Shown: positions 35,051-49,010, counted from the stretch's first letter. The stretch: DNA of 64,000 nt from Aphrocallistes beatrix (GCA_963281255.1 OY725506.1:1221001-1285000), one strand, 5' to 3'. Program-made: numbers and translations. Notes: generated by a model from the sequence alone, not told the origin.

Positions 35051-38000
35051 GAGCATATTTCAAATTTTATTTATACTTGTCATGTAAAATATAAATCACT
35101 TCTATTTTCTTAGTTTTTTGGTTTAAAACAATGATTGGGTTGAAAGATTAATACATTACATTATACACTATTGAAATACAGTATCTTTTAATTAATTGCT
35201 TTAAATCATACAAATATACTGAGAATTATTTTGAAAACTTTTCATGGATTTTGGGATAAATTATCCTGTTTTGTAATGTCTCGAATCGCATTATTTTTTT
35301 TTCGTTTTCTGTATGAAATCTGTAATACTTAATGTGGATAAACTAACTTTCCTCAATTGATCATCATTTAGTCATCCTTATTACTGTGAATTTATCTTTT
35401 CCTCTATCTGGGATAGCAGTAATTACTAACCTCTTGAATTCTAGCAAACTAATAGAGCCGGTACTAACCCCTGATATCACAATTTCACCACCGTTATTTT
35501 TGCAATTATCTGCATGGATAATACTACAATAAATTATAGGTCATACTTTCCAGTGAATTGATAGGTAAAATAAATCTTGTCCCAACTCTTTTATTACTTC
35601 TCAGAAATAGGTTACGATATGTATGTAATAATTTGATTTATGTAATTTGGCGTAATAATTTTCTAAAGAATTTTGAGTCAGTATTGTCTCCTGCTCAGAC
35701 ACTTTGAAGGAACCAATATTAATAACCAAAATATTGGTTGATTGAAAAACTTTGGGCTAGACTTCTTTTCTATTGATCAAATTGAGAAGAATATTTGAGT
35801 GTGCACAATGTATCTGTTTTATTAAGATATTGGAACTGGTACGGGTCATCTCCCTTTCTTATCGTGTGTATTTGTGAAAAATTAAAATTAAACCAGTAGC
35901 CTAGGTTTCTATTTGGATAATCATAAGAAATTTTGTTAAATGTTCCTCTTTTGAGTAGTTTACAACTCAGAATACACAGAATTATTATTGAATTTCCATT
36001 CTTCAACTGACTACTTGACACATACGTTATCTATATCTAACTTCAAGCATATAAACAACAATTTATCGTCAATATTACATTTCTCTACATAAAACCTGGA
36101 CACAAGAACTACTGTCTTGTGGCATGGTTTAATACATGTTGTAATGTTAGTCGCGTTTTCGAACAGATTTAATAACCAAATAGGGAGGAAATTATTCAAG
36201 CGAAAAAGAGCAATATCACCACGCATATAGTTTGGCTGTGCCATCTAGTCTTGAGGTTTCACCAGTTGCTAGAGGTTGTTTTTTTTCTAACCACTTAAAT
36301 TATGTAATCAGTTTTAATGAATTCCGAGGTTATTTAATTACTTTTATCTCATCAAACATACATTATAGACTTTTTTAATGAAAACTACCGACATTATTTC
36401 TACGATTTTAAAAAGTTTGTCTTTATTCTAAAAGTTTAATTGTTTTTAAGTAGAATTAAATTTACATATCTATAATCTACTTTATAGATTCTTACACAAT
36501 ATCTAAATATAGTTTCATATTATAACATGACGAATGATTTTGCCATAGTAACTTTCACATTCCTCCTTACAAATCCTACGTTATCGCCAGGAGGGAAGGC
36601 TAGTCCCTCCTACCTAACAGGCTCGTGTAGACATTTCATAGTGCTGTGATCATTCCTGAAGATGGTATAACTAATTGTAATTTGCAATAAATGACTACCA
36701 CCCGCGGATGTCTACCATTTTAAAGGTTAATTATCAATAATTGTCCTGTCCGTCATAGCTAAATTTATTGTTATCTCAAAAATGCTTTTTTATGACTATA
36801 TTGGGCCATTTCTAGTAATGTTAGATCAGTTCTAGTTTTATTGCCAAAAATACCCTAATACGAAAGAAAATTTAATTATTCTCAAGGACTCCTTTACACC
36901 CCGAACTTGTGCAATCAGTCCATTATAACTCATTAATGTCACGACGCCCTTTTATTTTGATAGTCATAATCAATGATATCTGTGGACAAATTTAATTATG
37001 ATTAGATTTGTGTCTGATTGCGGCAGCAGAGATGGAATAATCTCTAATGTTTACTGAGGAATATTGTCAACTGCTCTACTTCTTCAGACACATCATCTAA
37101 ATTAGATAATACATCCAGCATTTATTGAAACGCAATCAGATATTATGTGAGTTTTCGTTTATTTGCAAAAATATGACAACCATTTATTACACAATTGTTA
37201 TTGCACAATGGATTGCCACACATTATTTCCCCTAGTTAAGAAATATTACTCGGAATTCTTTTTCTAATTTCTTAATTGGAATGGTTGATACTTTTAAGTG
37301 TAATAAAGAAATGTGACTATTAATAGCAAAATTAGCATTTTAATTAACACAATTCACATGGTTACTTTCAGTCATCAGATTCAAATAATCATCTCTCTCA
37401 TGTCTCTAACGATAATTTTAGATATATTTTTGCCATGATTCAGGGTAGATTCAAGAGTTCTGTGATTGCGCAGCTCAATACGTATCATAGTTATACAACT
37501 AACTTGAGATCGACTTAAGACCCCGCGTGTACATTACAAGTACTTTCAAGATGTATCAACATTGCATCACTTCTCTATACTAATCCCACTTAACTAACAT
37601 TGTGCCATCTATAATTAAGAATTAGTGCTGAAAGGACAGTGTATGATGTTTTCTGAAAGATACTAGTGCTTAGTGGCAATGATCTCATATACTGGGGGAG
37701 AGAGTTCATTATCCGTCGGAGTTGTTGTCTTCAATTATTACCTGCTGGACGCTATCTTCGCTACGTTTAACCAGCACTGTTAGAATGTGATTATTTGGAG
37801 TCTAATAATATATCTATTAGCCAGCACACACGACGATTTCTTTCTTCAGTGTGATAAACTTGCTCGACTTTATTGTCTGTGCATATGAACTTCATTTTGA
37901 GGTTATCCAATTAACTTTTGTCTGTATCAGCAATGTAGCTAGGGTTGGCACGTACTTGTTAAAACGGCTCCACCTAAACCTTTGTGTTCAGGTTTCGTCT

Positions 38001-38420
38001 AGTTATGTACAGTTTTGTCCTGGCTTAACCATTGTTTTGGCTGATTTTGTTTAATAAGTTTAACCAAATTGTTTACAAAATTATTTTGTATTTTTTCCAG
38101 GTTAGAACATTTCCTTTGTTTGAATCAGGTTTTAATTATGCTTTACTCATTATGCATATGTTCTACTTATGTATCCTGTTTTGTGGTTTTAGTCAGGTGT
38201 TGCCCACTATCCTTTCCAAAACCTATTTTAGACGAACAAAACTGATGTGTCTGATATGATAGGCATAATAAGCCATATTCTTCTAAAAGATTGCGTGTTT
38301 AAATTTTTGAATGTTGCGTACATGCTAAGATTTATGAGAGTCAGATTGATCGGAATTATTTTGTAAATGCATCCTGTCACATGAACTTATCATATTCTTT
38401 TCCTCGAAACATCTAATTTA

Positions 38421-38463
38421 CCTTTCAATTCAATGATTTTTTAAATTTCATTGAATTGAAAGG
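38421..38463. repeat. Perfect hairpin, 16-bp arms
   Basis: CCTTTCAATTCAATGA pairs with TCATTGAATTGAAAGG across an 11-bp AT spacer. Confidence 0.85.
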
Positions 38464-39078
38464 ATTTTTTTTCCTTTCGAAATTATATTTAACCTCAAAT
38501 TATACATAGTTTATGACCAGCCGGACAGTGCGAGTTAGGATTAGTTTGAGGTGATTTTATTGTTTTAAAACGCTGCGTTTGTTACATAGAGCAATTCGAA
38601 GACATTTATAACCTCTGAGCTATTCCTTAATGTTTCAAATAATTTTTATTACAATAGCATTCTAAAATGCCTATGAGACTACTCAAAAACCTAATTTTAA
38701 ACGTGGAAATCTCATCTCTACCTCATTTTTAAATTCTTGAAAATATACTTTATAAGACACAAGCTCCTAATTTTTAGCTTATAGCTGTCAGACCACCTTA
38801 TATGAACTACGTATATCAATATTAACCAAGGATAAACACTGAGACAATTTATTTATACACATGAACTTGGTGATGGAAGTTGGCGCACACTGGAGCCACT
38901 ATTTCTAGTGCTGGTACGCCCTGTATGCTACGTCTTATCGATTAAATGCATTTGAATGAACCTTTCAAGCATGACCGTGAGATTCATTACTAGGTTCTTG
39001 CCCCTTGCCGATATTGTAGCAACTCAACTGGGAGTTGCCACGTCCATGTATTCAGAAAATCTTATTTCATATTTTTAA

Positions 39079-39179
39079 CCGTAGAATGCCCAGTAGGGAC
39101 ACAGTGTCCCCGATATCGCGGATGTCTCCCAGCCATTTTCTATGGCACTGAAGCCATAAAAGTGTTGGGTATTCTACAG
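39079..39179. mobile_element. piggyBac-like MITE, copy 1 of a TTAA-flanked family
   Basis: Flanked by TTAA on both sides (39075-39078 and 39180-39183). The ends are CCGTAGAATGCCCAG and the complement of CTGTAGAATACCCA. It shares CACAGTGTCCCCGATATCGC and CAGCCATTTTCTATGGCACT with the copy at 61726-61843. Confidence 0.8.
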
Positions 39180-42100
39180 TTAATACACATATTAGTGAAA
39201 TAATATTACACCACTACGATTGTGAAATGCAAAAATTCAAAAGATTTATTCAAACATTGTTATGGGAGGCGATACTGTAGATCTTAGTCAAATAATTAGA
39301 TGGAATGGCAATATATTGTTAGAGCCATAGGTATCCATGAGATGTGATTTCTTCGTTCTTCAACTTCGTTACTTGTCTAGTTTATTTATCTTTTTGTTAT
39401 TTTCTAAAACTCCCCAGGTCTGCAGTATTTATTATTTTAATATTCTCTCTACCAATATATTATCCAGTTTGTAGTTTTAATAAGTTATCTTCGATCAAAT
39501 CGTTTAAAGAAAAAAATTCAGTTTTAAACTCATTTATTCATGGAAACCAAAAAGTTTCCACACCAGGGATAAATAAGAAATTTTATTTTCGCTGGTTTGT
39601 GCTGAGCGACTTACTGACTCTACTCTTTTCAGTCGAACTCCATGAAACCGATAATATTCGAAAGATCTCAAATCTGCAATAGTTGATAGGGGAAGATCAG
39701 ATAATAGAGAAATTGCTGAGTGGTGTGATATGGTGAGAGTCTGCCTTACAACAAAAATTTTTTGTTATATTACATACGTATACTGCCCTTACATCCATAG
39801 TTAATTTAGTTTATTTATGTAGTATTACTAGTAAGAGACCATTAGGTTGGGAATTGGAATTTTTATTGTATGGGAATTTCATAGAATTATGTGGAAATTT
39901 TGTAGGAATTATCTGAGGTCAATTCATTTGGTTCCATTGGGAAATTTAATTTAAGTAATAATTTGATTGGAAACTTATCATTAAATAAGGCATCTTAATT
40001 ACTAAATTTTAATTTATGGCTAATTGTCATGCCCAGCCTCTGATAGCACCAAGGGAATACACTGATTGAACTCAGGGGTTGAGGGTATTTCAATTCTTGT
40101 ATTGCATAAAATTAATTGAAAATATGCCCCTTCTGTTTCTTTTGGGATGGAAATAAATTGTTCCCATGGCAATCTTGCTATCAAGTAACACACTGCAATA
40201 CTACAAAAGAACTGAGAGGTCTCTACCCGTGAAGTAATTTTATGCTATCTACATCCGGCCGATACACGGAGTGTAAATACCTCCGTGTTGAAATTTATTC
40301 TTAATATAGATTTATATACAATTAATTGCTATTAAATCGTATATTATAAAAGTCAAATTGACCTCCTACATACTTTCGAGGAGCTATTTTTATCAACGAT
40401 GATCATGTTTCATACGAAGTAATGTTGAGATAATAGCATTCATATTTAAATATAGTTTGTTAGTAATAACATTGACAGTTCTGCCACCCACTGTGTAATT
40501 GACGTAAATGCGTACCAATGCACTACTGTCTATCTCTGGGAACTTTGAGACGGATAATTCCACAGTTTTCGATTGCATAGGATATACTCAATGGTCATCA
40601 CTGGCAAGTCTAATAGGAATGAATGTTCTGTTAATTAGTTTAATAAATAATTAATCGATTTAAAGCTCGTTTCTCTCTCTGCTATGCGTTCATTTTAAAA
40701 TATAGGGGTGTACCAAGAGCTGTGGCGGCCATGACCACCAAACATTTTTCTGTTCAGTATAGAGATACCAAACCACTCTAGGGGGACGCTACGCCACTGG
40801 GTATACGTACTTTAACTTTCCCACGAAAAAAATGGAAAGATGCATTAATACCCATAATAATTGTATACCAAGAAATATACGACTTACTTTTCATCTGCTG
40901 ATACCATTTCTGATTGGAAATAAATCTACAATTTATTTTCAAACAATGAGAAAATTATTGGTATATCAGGTAGATTTATTATGTTAGACTTTATTAGAGG
41001 AGTGTATTTCTTTCATTCTACCTATACTAGCCAAATATCTATGTTCGACTGTTGACTAGTTAGTCATTATTTACGCAAGTTTGGGGAGGCGAAATCGGAA
41101 CATCTTAGTGAAATATAGCAGTGCTCAAGTTCATGTAATAATTATTATCCCACTTCAATATCATGGCGGTAGATAGTTCAGTTTTAATTAGCTCCTATGA
41201 CTTGCTAATTCTACTGTTGAGTTGTCAATTCATAGGACACGAGTAAGAACGTTTCTACTCTAAAATTGCTCTTTTCAACTTTACTTCTTATACAAAGCAC
41301 TTAAACTAGCTATATTTCTGACTTTTTTCCTAATATGGTAAAAATATTGGTCTTCTACCAGCACAGCTGTTGCTGGTAAATTCTAGTGAGTTGATGACCT
41401 TTCTAGAAAAATCTTTAATTTAAGATTTAAATTGAGGATTATTCTGAATATTATTCTGAAGTTATTATCAGATTACTAGAAACTTCTTTTTTTGTTTGTG
41501 GTTGTTTTAGGTTTTCTATTGTATAAGCGCTTCGTCATTTTGTTTTATGCATCTACAAACAGAGTCTCTCTTATGAACTAACTTTATGGTCTCAATTTCC
41601 TTGCTTACATAGGATTTGTATTGAGTCGAGTTCACTTAAATCTCTATTGTGAAAAAAATTATTTGTTTAACACGATTAAGCACGTTTAAACACGTTTAAG
41701 CACAAAGTGTCCGCATGCCGCGTTGTGCAAGCAAGCGAAGGGGTTTGCTTGATTTTTCTTAATAAAAGAGTTTTGAAATACGATATATTATATCGGAATC
41801 TTCACCCTCGTAACATGCGCAGTTATGAATTGGATAGGATCTATTCTTATAGTTTAAGGGTTCCTGATTTATAGACTCCTACTTTTTTTTTAAAAACACA
41901 TCACTTATTTGCTTGGAGGATTTTAAACTTTTTGCGCATATGTACTTTTGGCATTAGCTATTTGGAACAGAAAAATTATCTAGTTGAAGTATTCTATTAA
42001 CAATGATTTTGAAAGGAGTTTCTATTACTCATCTGCAGTTAGTTAATTGTATCCATTGTGACAGTATAGATGTAGTAGAAGAGCCCAAATATGGACCTTT

Positions 42101-42461
42101 TAGTGGAGCAAATGGTTTTTGGCATTGTCTATTCAGGAAATATATTCGACCGAATTTTACCAAATTTGGATAAAATATTATTTTTGGCGTAGATTTACAT
42201 CTTAGTGAAAGCTTCGTAAATTTCACACCTTTTCACAAAATATTTATTCGACTAATCATAATCTAATGATTTGGAGTAATTACTGTTGGCTTAAGATATT
42301 TGTATTATCATTAATTTTAATAGAGTCGCCTTTCGGGTTTATCTTTTAATTTTTTGATTAATTTAATTAATCAAATTTGTAATGAAATCAAATTAGCATG
42401 AATGAACTATACGAACAGCCAATACAGTAGAACTCGGACAAGACTTGATTTAAAGAAGGTA

Positions 42462-42608
42462 CAGTAGATATTGGATGTAATGATAAGTGACGGGGATAGG
42501 GAATTTTTGGTCTAATTATCACTATATCCAATAAAATTAATATGGAATGTCATCGACTGGGCACCTCAAACCAAACAAGATTATTACTACGTATATCCAA
42601 TTCTACTG
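42462..42608. mobile_element. TA-flanked MITE (pogo/mariner type)
   Basis: It starts CAGTAGATATTGGATG and ends ATATCCAATTCTACTG, each next to TA. The interior GGGATAGGGAATTTTTGG-TCTAATTATCACTATATCC matches the relic at 1017-1124. Confidence 0.65.
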
Positions 42609-43827
42609 TACCTATTAACCGAAGTACCTCTTATCCAGTGAATGTAGATCCCCTGCAACTAACAAATAATATATTTTGAGCTAATTATTAGTATAGGTAT
42701 ATTATTTAATAAAATAATATATGTATATCATATAATGTCAACTTCAATACATCTTACATCACAAGCGACATTTTTTGCATAGGAGACGTTGAAGTTGGAA
42801 TCGGGTTCGAGTTTTTCGGGTCGGGTTTAGGTTTAGGTTTAAGTTGGGCTCAAATCGAATCATGCCTCCCACAGGAAGTGCAGACTTAAAGTGCGTATAT
42901 TTAACTACCAACAGCTGTTTGAGTGAGTAACAAATAATCCCTAACTATGAAAGCTGAAGTTACTATGCTCTGTACCAAAAACACTACCAAAAAATTATTT
43001 TAGTGTTCAGTTTATATTCACAGTAGAATAACCATATATGGAAATATATACTAGAATTTAGTCGGGTTTAAGCTCACAAACAGATTAGGGTTCTGGTGGG
43101 GACGGGTCGAATTCTGCAAAGTCGACCAATTCCAACTCTGGTTGAGATGCTGACGTAATGCCTCTAATACAATGTAAATGGTTTTCAATATCAAAACGCT
43201 TTCTTCCTGGAGGTTTGTATCTTCTATAATTCTGCTTAGTCTAACTCTTCAGAGTCGAAAATCTCAATCCTGATGTAATACGTACTGGAAAATGCTTAAA
43301 AATGTTTTTACTGGAATATTAAATAATGGCACAGAATATATTCTTTCTTAGCTCAGATTATATCATCATTGGGCATTGAATAGAGAAATTTAGGTAAATC
43401 TTTTTCACCCTTTTACAGTGGAAATTACGACCATATTTAGGACCAAAAATTATTACTGTAATTTTTGAGCGGTCGTATTTCTGAAAAATGAATCCCTATT
43501 TAATCCCTAATAAATAATAATACTCGTTGGGATATTAATTCTAGAAAAAGACCTTTATTAGTAATTAGGTCGTAATTCCGAGTAGAAATATAATCCCTAA
43601 ATTCTGATAGCGGGTTGTCGCTATTCTGAAATTAATCAATTTATAGGAGTAAACTCCACTTTTTAGAGCTCAACCCGACCCAAACCCGAATCTGAATCCG
43701 TATTTGAGAACCAGCCTATATTCTTTATATCACTACCAAATTATATTGTAAGCCAAACCTGAACCCAAACCCGACCAGACCTGATAACTCTTATTCTGAG
43801 GTGGTCGCTATGCAGGGCTCCATTGTA

Positions 43828-43996
43828 CAGTCATGGTCGCTTAATATGAACATTCGTTTATTATGAACTTGCCTCCTGGTCCCAAATTCATTTTTTAGAT
43901 AGGATTTGTATTGAATCAAGTTCGCTTAATAGGAAGTATCTCTATTATGAACAGATTTTTTGGTCCCCTGGTGGTTCACAAAAGCGACCCTGACTG
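43828..43996. mobile_element. TA-flanked MITE, family 'CAGTCAGGGTCGCTT', copy 1
   Basis: Ends CAGTCATGGTCGCTTAATAT and the inverted AAGCGACCCTGACTG, with TA at both borders. It is a near-copy of 49173-49357 (shared CATTCGTTTATTATGAACT, CCTCCTGGTCCCA, TTTTTTGGTCCCCTGGTGG). A degenerate fragment also appears around 41570-41655. Confidence 0.82.
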
Positions 43997-44251
43997 TATT
44001 ATTAAAAATCCCAGCTTCAGGGATAACCTACCATCGTATGGGATTAAGTTGAAATGAGGTAACCTCAAGAAGTCCTCTATGTCCCACTTGTTCCTCATCC
44101 CAATTAGCATTGGATTATGTAAATTGTGTTTTCATGTCACAACGAGGAATATTATTCAGGACATTATATCTATCGATTACAAAAAGGTTTCTGAATATAT
44201 TTAATTTAATATATATTTTATTGTAATTTTTTAAATACAATGCATTATTAC

Positions 44252-44418
44252 CAGGGTTGCCATGGGTATAGGAATTCCCATACCCATAGGAATGGGATGG
44301 GGATCATACTTTCCCCATATGGGAATTCCCACAGAAATCTTGTGGGAATGGGAATTAGGATTGGAATGAAAATGGAAATTGGAATGGAAATGAGATTTCC
44401 ACTTCCACGGCAACCCTG
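44252..44418. mobile_element. hAT-like MITE with perfect 8-bp target duplication
   Basis: The ends CAGGGTTGCCATGGG and CCACGGCAACCCTG are inverted. ATTATTAC occurs immediately on both sides (44244-44251 and 44419-44426). An 8-bp duplication and a CAGGG end are hAT hallmarks. Same family as 51570-51786. Confidence 0.88.
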
Positions 44419-45812
44419 ATTATTACACGCAATAATATTAATAAATAGCACGCAATGATGACTCAATTACAATAATTTCTCTTTCAAGATAGATGGTGGG
44501 CTGAAACCTTTTGTAAAATTTTAAATTTTGCATTTCCTTTGGAAAAGCTGAAATATTTGGATTTAATTAAACCAAATGTAAATTATTCTACGAATATCTT
44601 ATCCAACCATTCGCTTAACCAGAACTATGTTCTACGAGAAAGTTTTTGCAACAAATCACAATACAGCTGCAGATCTTAGTTCCAATTTCAACATATCTTG
44701 TTTCTAATTATAACACATTTCTCAGCCAAAAATAGCTACTTGTATTTATTTTTAGATTCAAACTTTTTCACTGATGTAATTAATAATCCCCTGGAATGAG
44801 CACATGTTTGTCATCCTGAAACCTTTGCCTTTTTCCCTAACTACAATTTCAGTCTACTGGTACTCGAGTCTATCTCGACAAGCTTTATCTCAGCAGATTA
44901 ATTCACTAAACCACGTTACATGCTCTGTACTCAACTAGTTTAGGTTCAATAGATTAGACTGAGCAATAATTCTACTCGCATTGTGTTAGATACTTGGACT
45001 GTCACAGGTACATCCACATGACTACTTGTGGAATGCAGGATTATCAGATTTCATTGTTTACATTTCTACCTGATTATCTGGCCTAAGGGACTCAACTCTA
45101 TATTTGCGTCATTCTCGTTACACTTCAGTATTTATTTAGTTGAACTCCGAACTAATGGATGGTGTAACCCACAAAATATTTCCCACAAGCAATCAATTGA
45201 TTCTTCTCATCTCCACTGCTGCTATTACATGCTTTTATTTAGCATTCTATTCACTCAGAGAAGTATCTATGCACATTTTATAATGGTTGCTTCTCTTGGA
45301 CTAGTCAGGATTCTTTTTTATTTAACTTGTCAGTTTTCCGACTATAGAAAAAGTGCAGCTGTAATTCCACTCAAGATTAGAACTGTTGAAGTTGATGAGT
45401 GTTGTGTCATGAGTCGTTACATCATTTCAATACGTCTCGCAATTACACTCTATGATATGATGACATGATGGATTCTCTGCGGCTACTGGAAGTATCTCTG
45501 TAAGATCGCAACTATGTTTTGTCGTCAAGACAAAGTTTAATTGCGATAGCTAACTCTCAACTTTTTCTTCATCGTTACATTTTTGAAGAGTCATGCGCTA
45601 CTTTACGAGTAAACATGACTGGACCTGACATGTATAATGTAATTAATGCCGCTATCTTATAATATTTAGTGAATTCCTTTCATTCGAAAGAATTCTTGTG
45701 AGGAATTTATCAATTAATTAAAATACTTAATAAGCACTTGTATTTCTTCTGTTTGGTGAAATCAATTTCCGAGTTTCTGCGAAAACATTACATATCCAAC
45801 TTTGTTCTAATG

Positions 45813-46175
45813 CAGTGTTTCTCAACCTTTTTCACTTATCGCCCCCTTATGTATTTAAAATTTTTCCAGTGCCCCCCTTCTCGTATTACTGAATAAACAG
45901 GCTACAAATTTAGATCACACATGTAATTTGTTATGTATCAAATTATAAATGCATAGTAGAAATATCCAAAATTTTATTATTAATGAGGTTCCTGATTAAT
46001 GGAATCCCTGACATTGGTGCTCGCCTACAAGTTTTGCCACATTGCATTAGGTTCAGTGATTTATGATAATACTCTCCTCTATGTTATCCTCTCAATCAAA
46101 TTATTCTTCAATCCAAAGTTATACAAATAATTTATTATGAAAGAAATATTTTCCTAGCGCCCCCCTAAATTCTCT
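45813..46175. mobile_element. hAT (Charlie-like) remnant
   Basis: It begins CAGTGTTTCTCAACCTTTTT, a well-known hAT terminus, followed by GCCCCCTTATG and GTGCCCCCCTT. A matching inner GCGCCCCCCTAAA lies near 46159. The far terminus is not clearly preserved, so the right border is approximate. Confidence 0.55.
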
Positions 46176-47539
46176 GAACGGATATCACATTAGAGCAGTT
46201 TTTACGTGATTAATATTCACTGTTATTAGACTCATAAATTGGAACATCTCATAAAATTTAAACGGCATTCAGATTATTATTTAGCTGTCTCGTGCTAAAT
46301 CTCGAGATTTTCGTATTCTAATATTTGATCCAATGGTGTTTTGATTACGACACGTTATTGAGCTATTGCTTGAACTGAGTATTGAATTTGAATAAATGCA
46401 TACGTATTGTGTTTTTAAATTTTCAAAAGAAAACTTGAGTATTCTTAATTTGATCGTATATTAAAGAAGTGTTGGGAGAAACATTGTTGATCAGATATAT
46501 CAAACGGTTTTATTGTCTGCTATAAGACCCGTTATATCCAATAAAATCTATTGGATTCTAGAAGCGAACCTGTCCAAATTTTATGTTTTGTTCAAAGACT
46601 TTTACTTATAGAAATATGAATAAATAAGTCTGGAATTTATCTATGGTGAAAAACCTCTGAACCATTCTTTAAGGGAAGGAGTGCTATGGTTCTGTGAACT
46701 CTGTTTGAAGACTGAACAGATGAAGACTTTTTTTGATCTCGTATTGTTACAAATTGCACTCCAACTTATTGTGTTGTGTGGGCATATTCAATTATGTTTT
46801 TTTGAAATCACGTGTATCATAATATTATGTTCACACCTGACCCCATTGACCTGTGTGGTCGCACAGGCCGTTGGTCCTGTCTACTAAAGTTCCCGCCAGG
46901 TACCCTCAGGTCATTAATGAGATCAAAAGAGAGATCAAACACCTTGTAACATAACCCGCAAATACTTTAATCTCTCTAATTGACCGTGTGCTCCATTTTC
47001 TCATAAATAATTCCTTTTATTTTATATTAGCCATTGCATTAGTATTACTTGCATTTTTTTGCATAAGAATAATCAATTTTGATTTTGCTAAGTGAGCCAG
47101 CTGTGCTGTCTCGATAAGGCACATTTTTTGCAGATTTACTGAAATATTTGAGTTTTCCCAAGAAATGTATCAAAGAAATCATTCTCACTTCCAATTTTAG
47201 CTACACCAACTGTCCAACTGAAACAAACTTGAGATTATGATACGATTACATCTGGAACTTGTTTCCCACTTGTTGCCTAGGTTACTGATTTCCCTCGAGT
47301 GTTTGAAATTGAAATATTTTCAATGAATTCCCCTTTTGACGAATGAATATGTAATAATTATGTCAGCATTTTAATATCGTAAATTATGTAATTGCAAATT
47401 GTTTGAAATCAGGCAGCAAGCTATGTGAAAATATACAAAATAAAATTATAAAATTCGTGCATATATATATACAAGTGACAAATGAAAATTCTATCTAAGC
47501 AAAGGGAACTGTTGTTGGTTTCATGCAGGGACAATTATC

Positions 47540-48487
47540 CTAGTTATTAGTCTTGCATAGCTCGTCGGCCTGTTTGAACCAGGGGTGAAGTAGGATGTCA
47601 TCGAGTGAGGGTCTCTTGGAAGGATCCGGCCGTAGGATGTGGTAAATGAGGTTTTTAGCCTCATCTGAAACCTGGCTCCAGCACGGCTCTGTGAAGTCGA
47701 CATCTCCATTTAGAGATTGGGTGCAGTCTTTGAAAGGTGGCTGCAGACCGCTTAGCATCATGTAGACTAGCACCCCGAACGACCAGGTGTCCACCTTACG
47801 GTCGTACGGTCGAGTTTCTGTTGTGATGTCATCTTCGTTCAAGAAAGGATCAAGCATTATTATTTCTGGAGCGCCGTACGGGTGAGTGTAGAGCGCTTCT
47901 GCGGGCTTTTTGCGTTCTTCCACTGCCAGCCCCAGATCACCAATTTTAACTTGCGTGCAGGTGATTCCGTCTTCTGAAGGGGGGCTTTTAACCAGGATAT
48001 TCTCCAGCTTGATGTCTCTATGTATGATCCCCATCTGGTGTAGCTCACTCATCCCGAATACAATCTCCCGTGCGACGTATGCAGCGTTAGCCTCGGAGAT
48101 CCCTTGCTGTGTCTTGTCCCAGAGATCTGCGTCCATCTTCTCCATTACTAGGTAGAAGTAGTTCTCTCCCGATTCTTGCTCTTCAAGGAACCCTCTGTTG
48201 TAGAAAACGTCTTTCAGAGAGATGATGTGATCGTTATTCTCACACTTTTGTAAGAAAAGTATTTCTGCCAAGCTCTGTTCGTCATCCTCCAGGGATTTCA
48301 ACGCGTACACCTTGTCCTGTGTGAAGGATTTGCAAGTGTAGATCTGACCGCTCGTGCCTTCTCCCAGTATGGTATCGAGGAGTTCGTATTCATTCTTGAA
48401 AGGAGTTTTCTTGAATTCGATATCTTTTTTCTGATAAAAATCTGCCATAGTGTACAATAAGTGACTATCAATAATAGGAATGGACAA
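47540..48487 (-). CDS. Kinase K5: divergent minimal MAPKAPK-like kinase with DLG motif, single exon
   Basis: 315 residues if started at 48487; 302 if the second ATG (48448, MADFYQKK) is used. The first ATG lies about 50 bp from the TATA box, similar to K1, so I keep it. Glycine loop LGEGTSGQIY, Lys64, Glu75, HRDIKLEN (Leu where most have Pro), DLG 184-186 in place of DFG, GAPE, DTWSFGV, HPWF. The catalytic Lys, Glu, His-Arg-Asp and the metal-binding Asp are kept, so activity is possible; DLG also occurs in active kinases such as NEK6/7. The MAPK phosphosite position is Glu197. It is the most divergent of the six. Intronless; about 12 residues follow the fold. Confidence 0.85.
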   Translation of the reverse strand: MSIPIIDSHLLYTMADFYQKKDIEFKKTPFKNEYELLDTILGEGTSGQIYTCKSFTQDKVYALKSLEDDEQSLAEILFLQKCENNDHIISLKDVFYNRGFLEEQESGENYFYLVMEKMDADLWDKTQQGISEANAAYVAREIVFGMSELHQMGIIHRDIKLENILVKSPPSEDGITCTQVKIGDLGLAVEERKKPAEALYTHPYGAPEIIMLDPFLNEDDITTETRPYDRKVDTWSFGVLVYMMLSGLQPPFKDCTQSLNGDVDFTEPCWSQVSDEAKNLIYHILRPDPSKRPSLDDILLHPWFKQADELCKTNN

Positions 48488-48533
48488 GAGTGAAAATCTC
48501 AGAACGAAACTTATAATGTGACAAATCCAATCT

Positions 48534-48542
48534 TATTTATAG
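48534..48542 (-). promoter_or_regulatory. TATA box of kinase K5
   Basis: CTATAAATA on the minus strand, 47-55 bp upstream of the ATG at 48487. A Maf/AP-1-like TGCTAACTCAGC lies just upstream (about 48558-48569), and a consensus TGACTCA at 48778-48784. Confidence 0.68.
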
Positions 48543-49010
48543 TTTTCAGGGTTGGTATGCTAACTCAGCTATGTCTTATTTTGGACTACAACTATAATTA
48601 TTGTTGAAATTTAAAAAATAGCCTTTGTGACTTAATATGTGAGATAAAATATCGAGAGTTGGATCTTTTCGATTCTATTGTGTACCTACACACTGGTGCT
48701 CTATTTATACTCAATCCAGTTCCCCAATTGTGATTACTATAACTTGGGATAGATGCAGTTTCTAATTATAGTTATTCTGACTCAACTCTTCAACATTTTG
48801 ATTTCTGCCAACCAAGGATGAATTAAAAGATTATACAAAACAATAGTTTCCATTCAAATCGTTATACAGTGCAATTTCTACTGTCCTACTGTCTACTGTC
48901 CAGTTATGGTAGAAAACGATGTCGAATTATGCAGGTGTCGGATTATGGAGGTTCTATTGTTTTCGAATCTATTTATGAAGTCGATATCATTTAGTCAGTA
49001 ATTAATGAAA

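Larger units (their letters stand above)
35051..47539. other. 12.5 kb gene-poor intergenic region
   Basis: AT-rich and without recognisable genes. It holds DNA-transposon relics (39079-39179, 42462-42608, 43828-43996, 44252-44418, about 45813-46175), a hairpin (38421-38463), and CGGGTTTAGG/CCCAAACCCGA-rich stretches near 42.8 kb and 43.7 kb in opposite orientation. The longest open frame, 45028-45468 (+, 146 codons), has no recognisable domain and may be chance. Confidence 0.5.

Noticed and set aside
39344..39682. 112-codon plus-strand frame
   Set aside because: Composition typical of random AT-rich DNA (Phe, Leu, Ser, Lys), no domain, no splice or promoter support.
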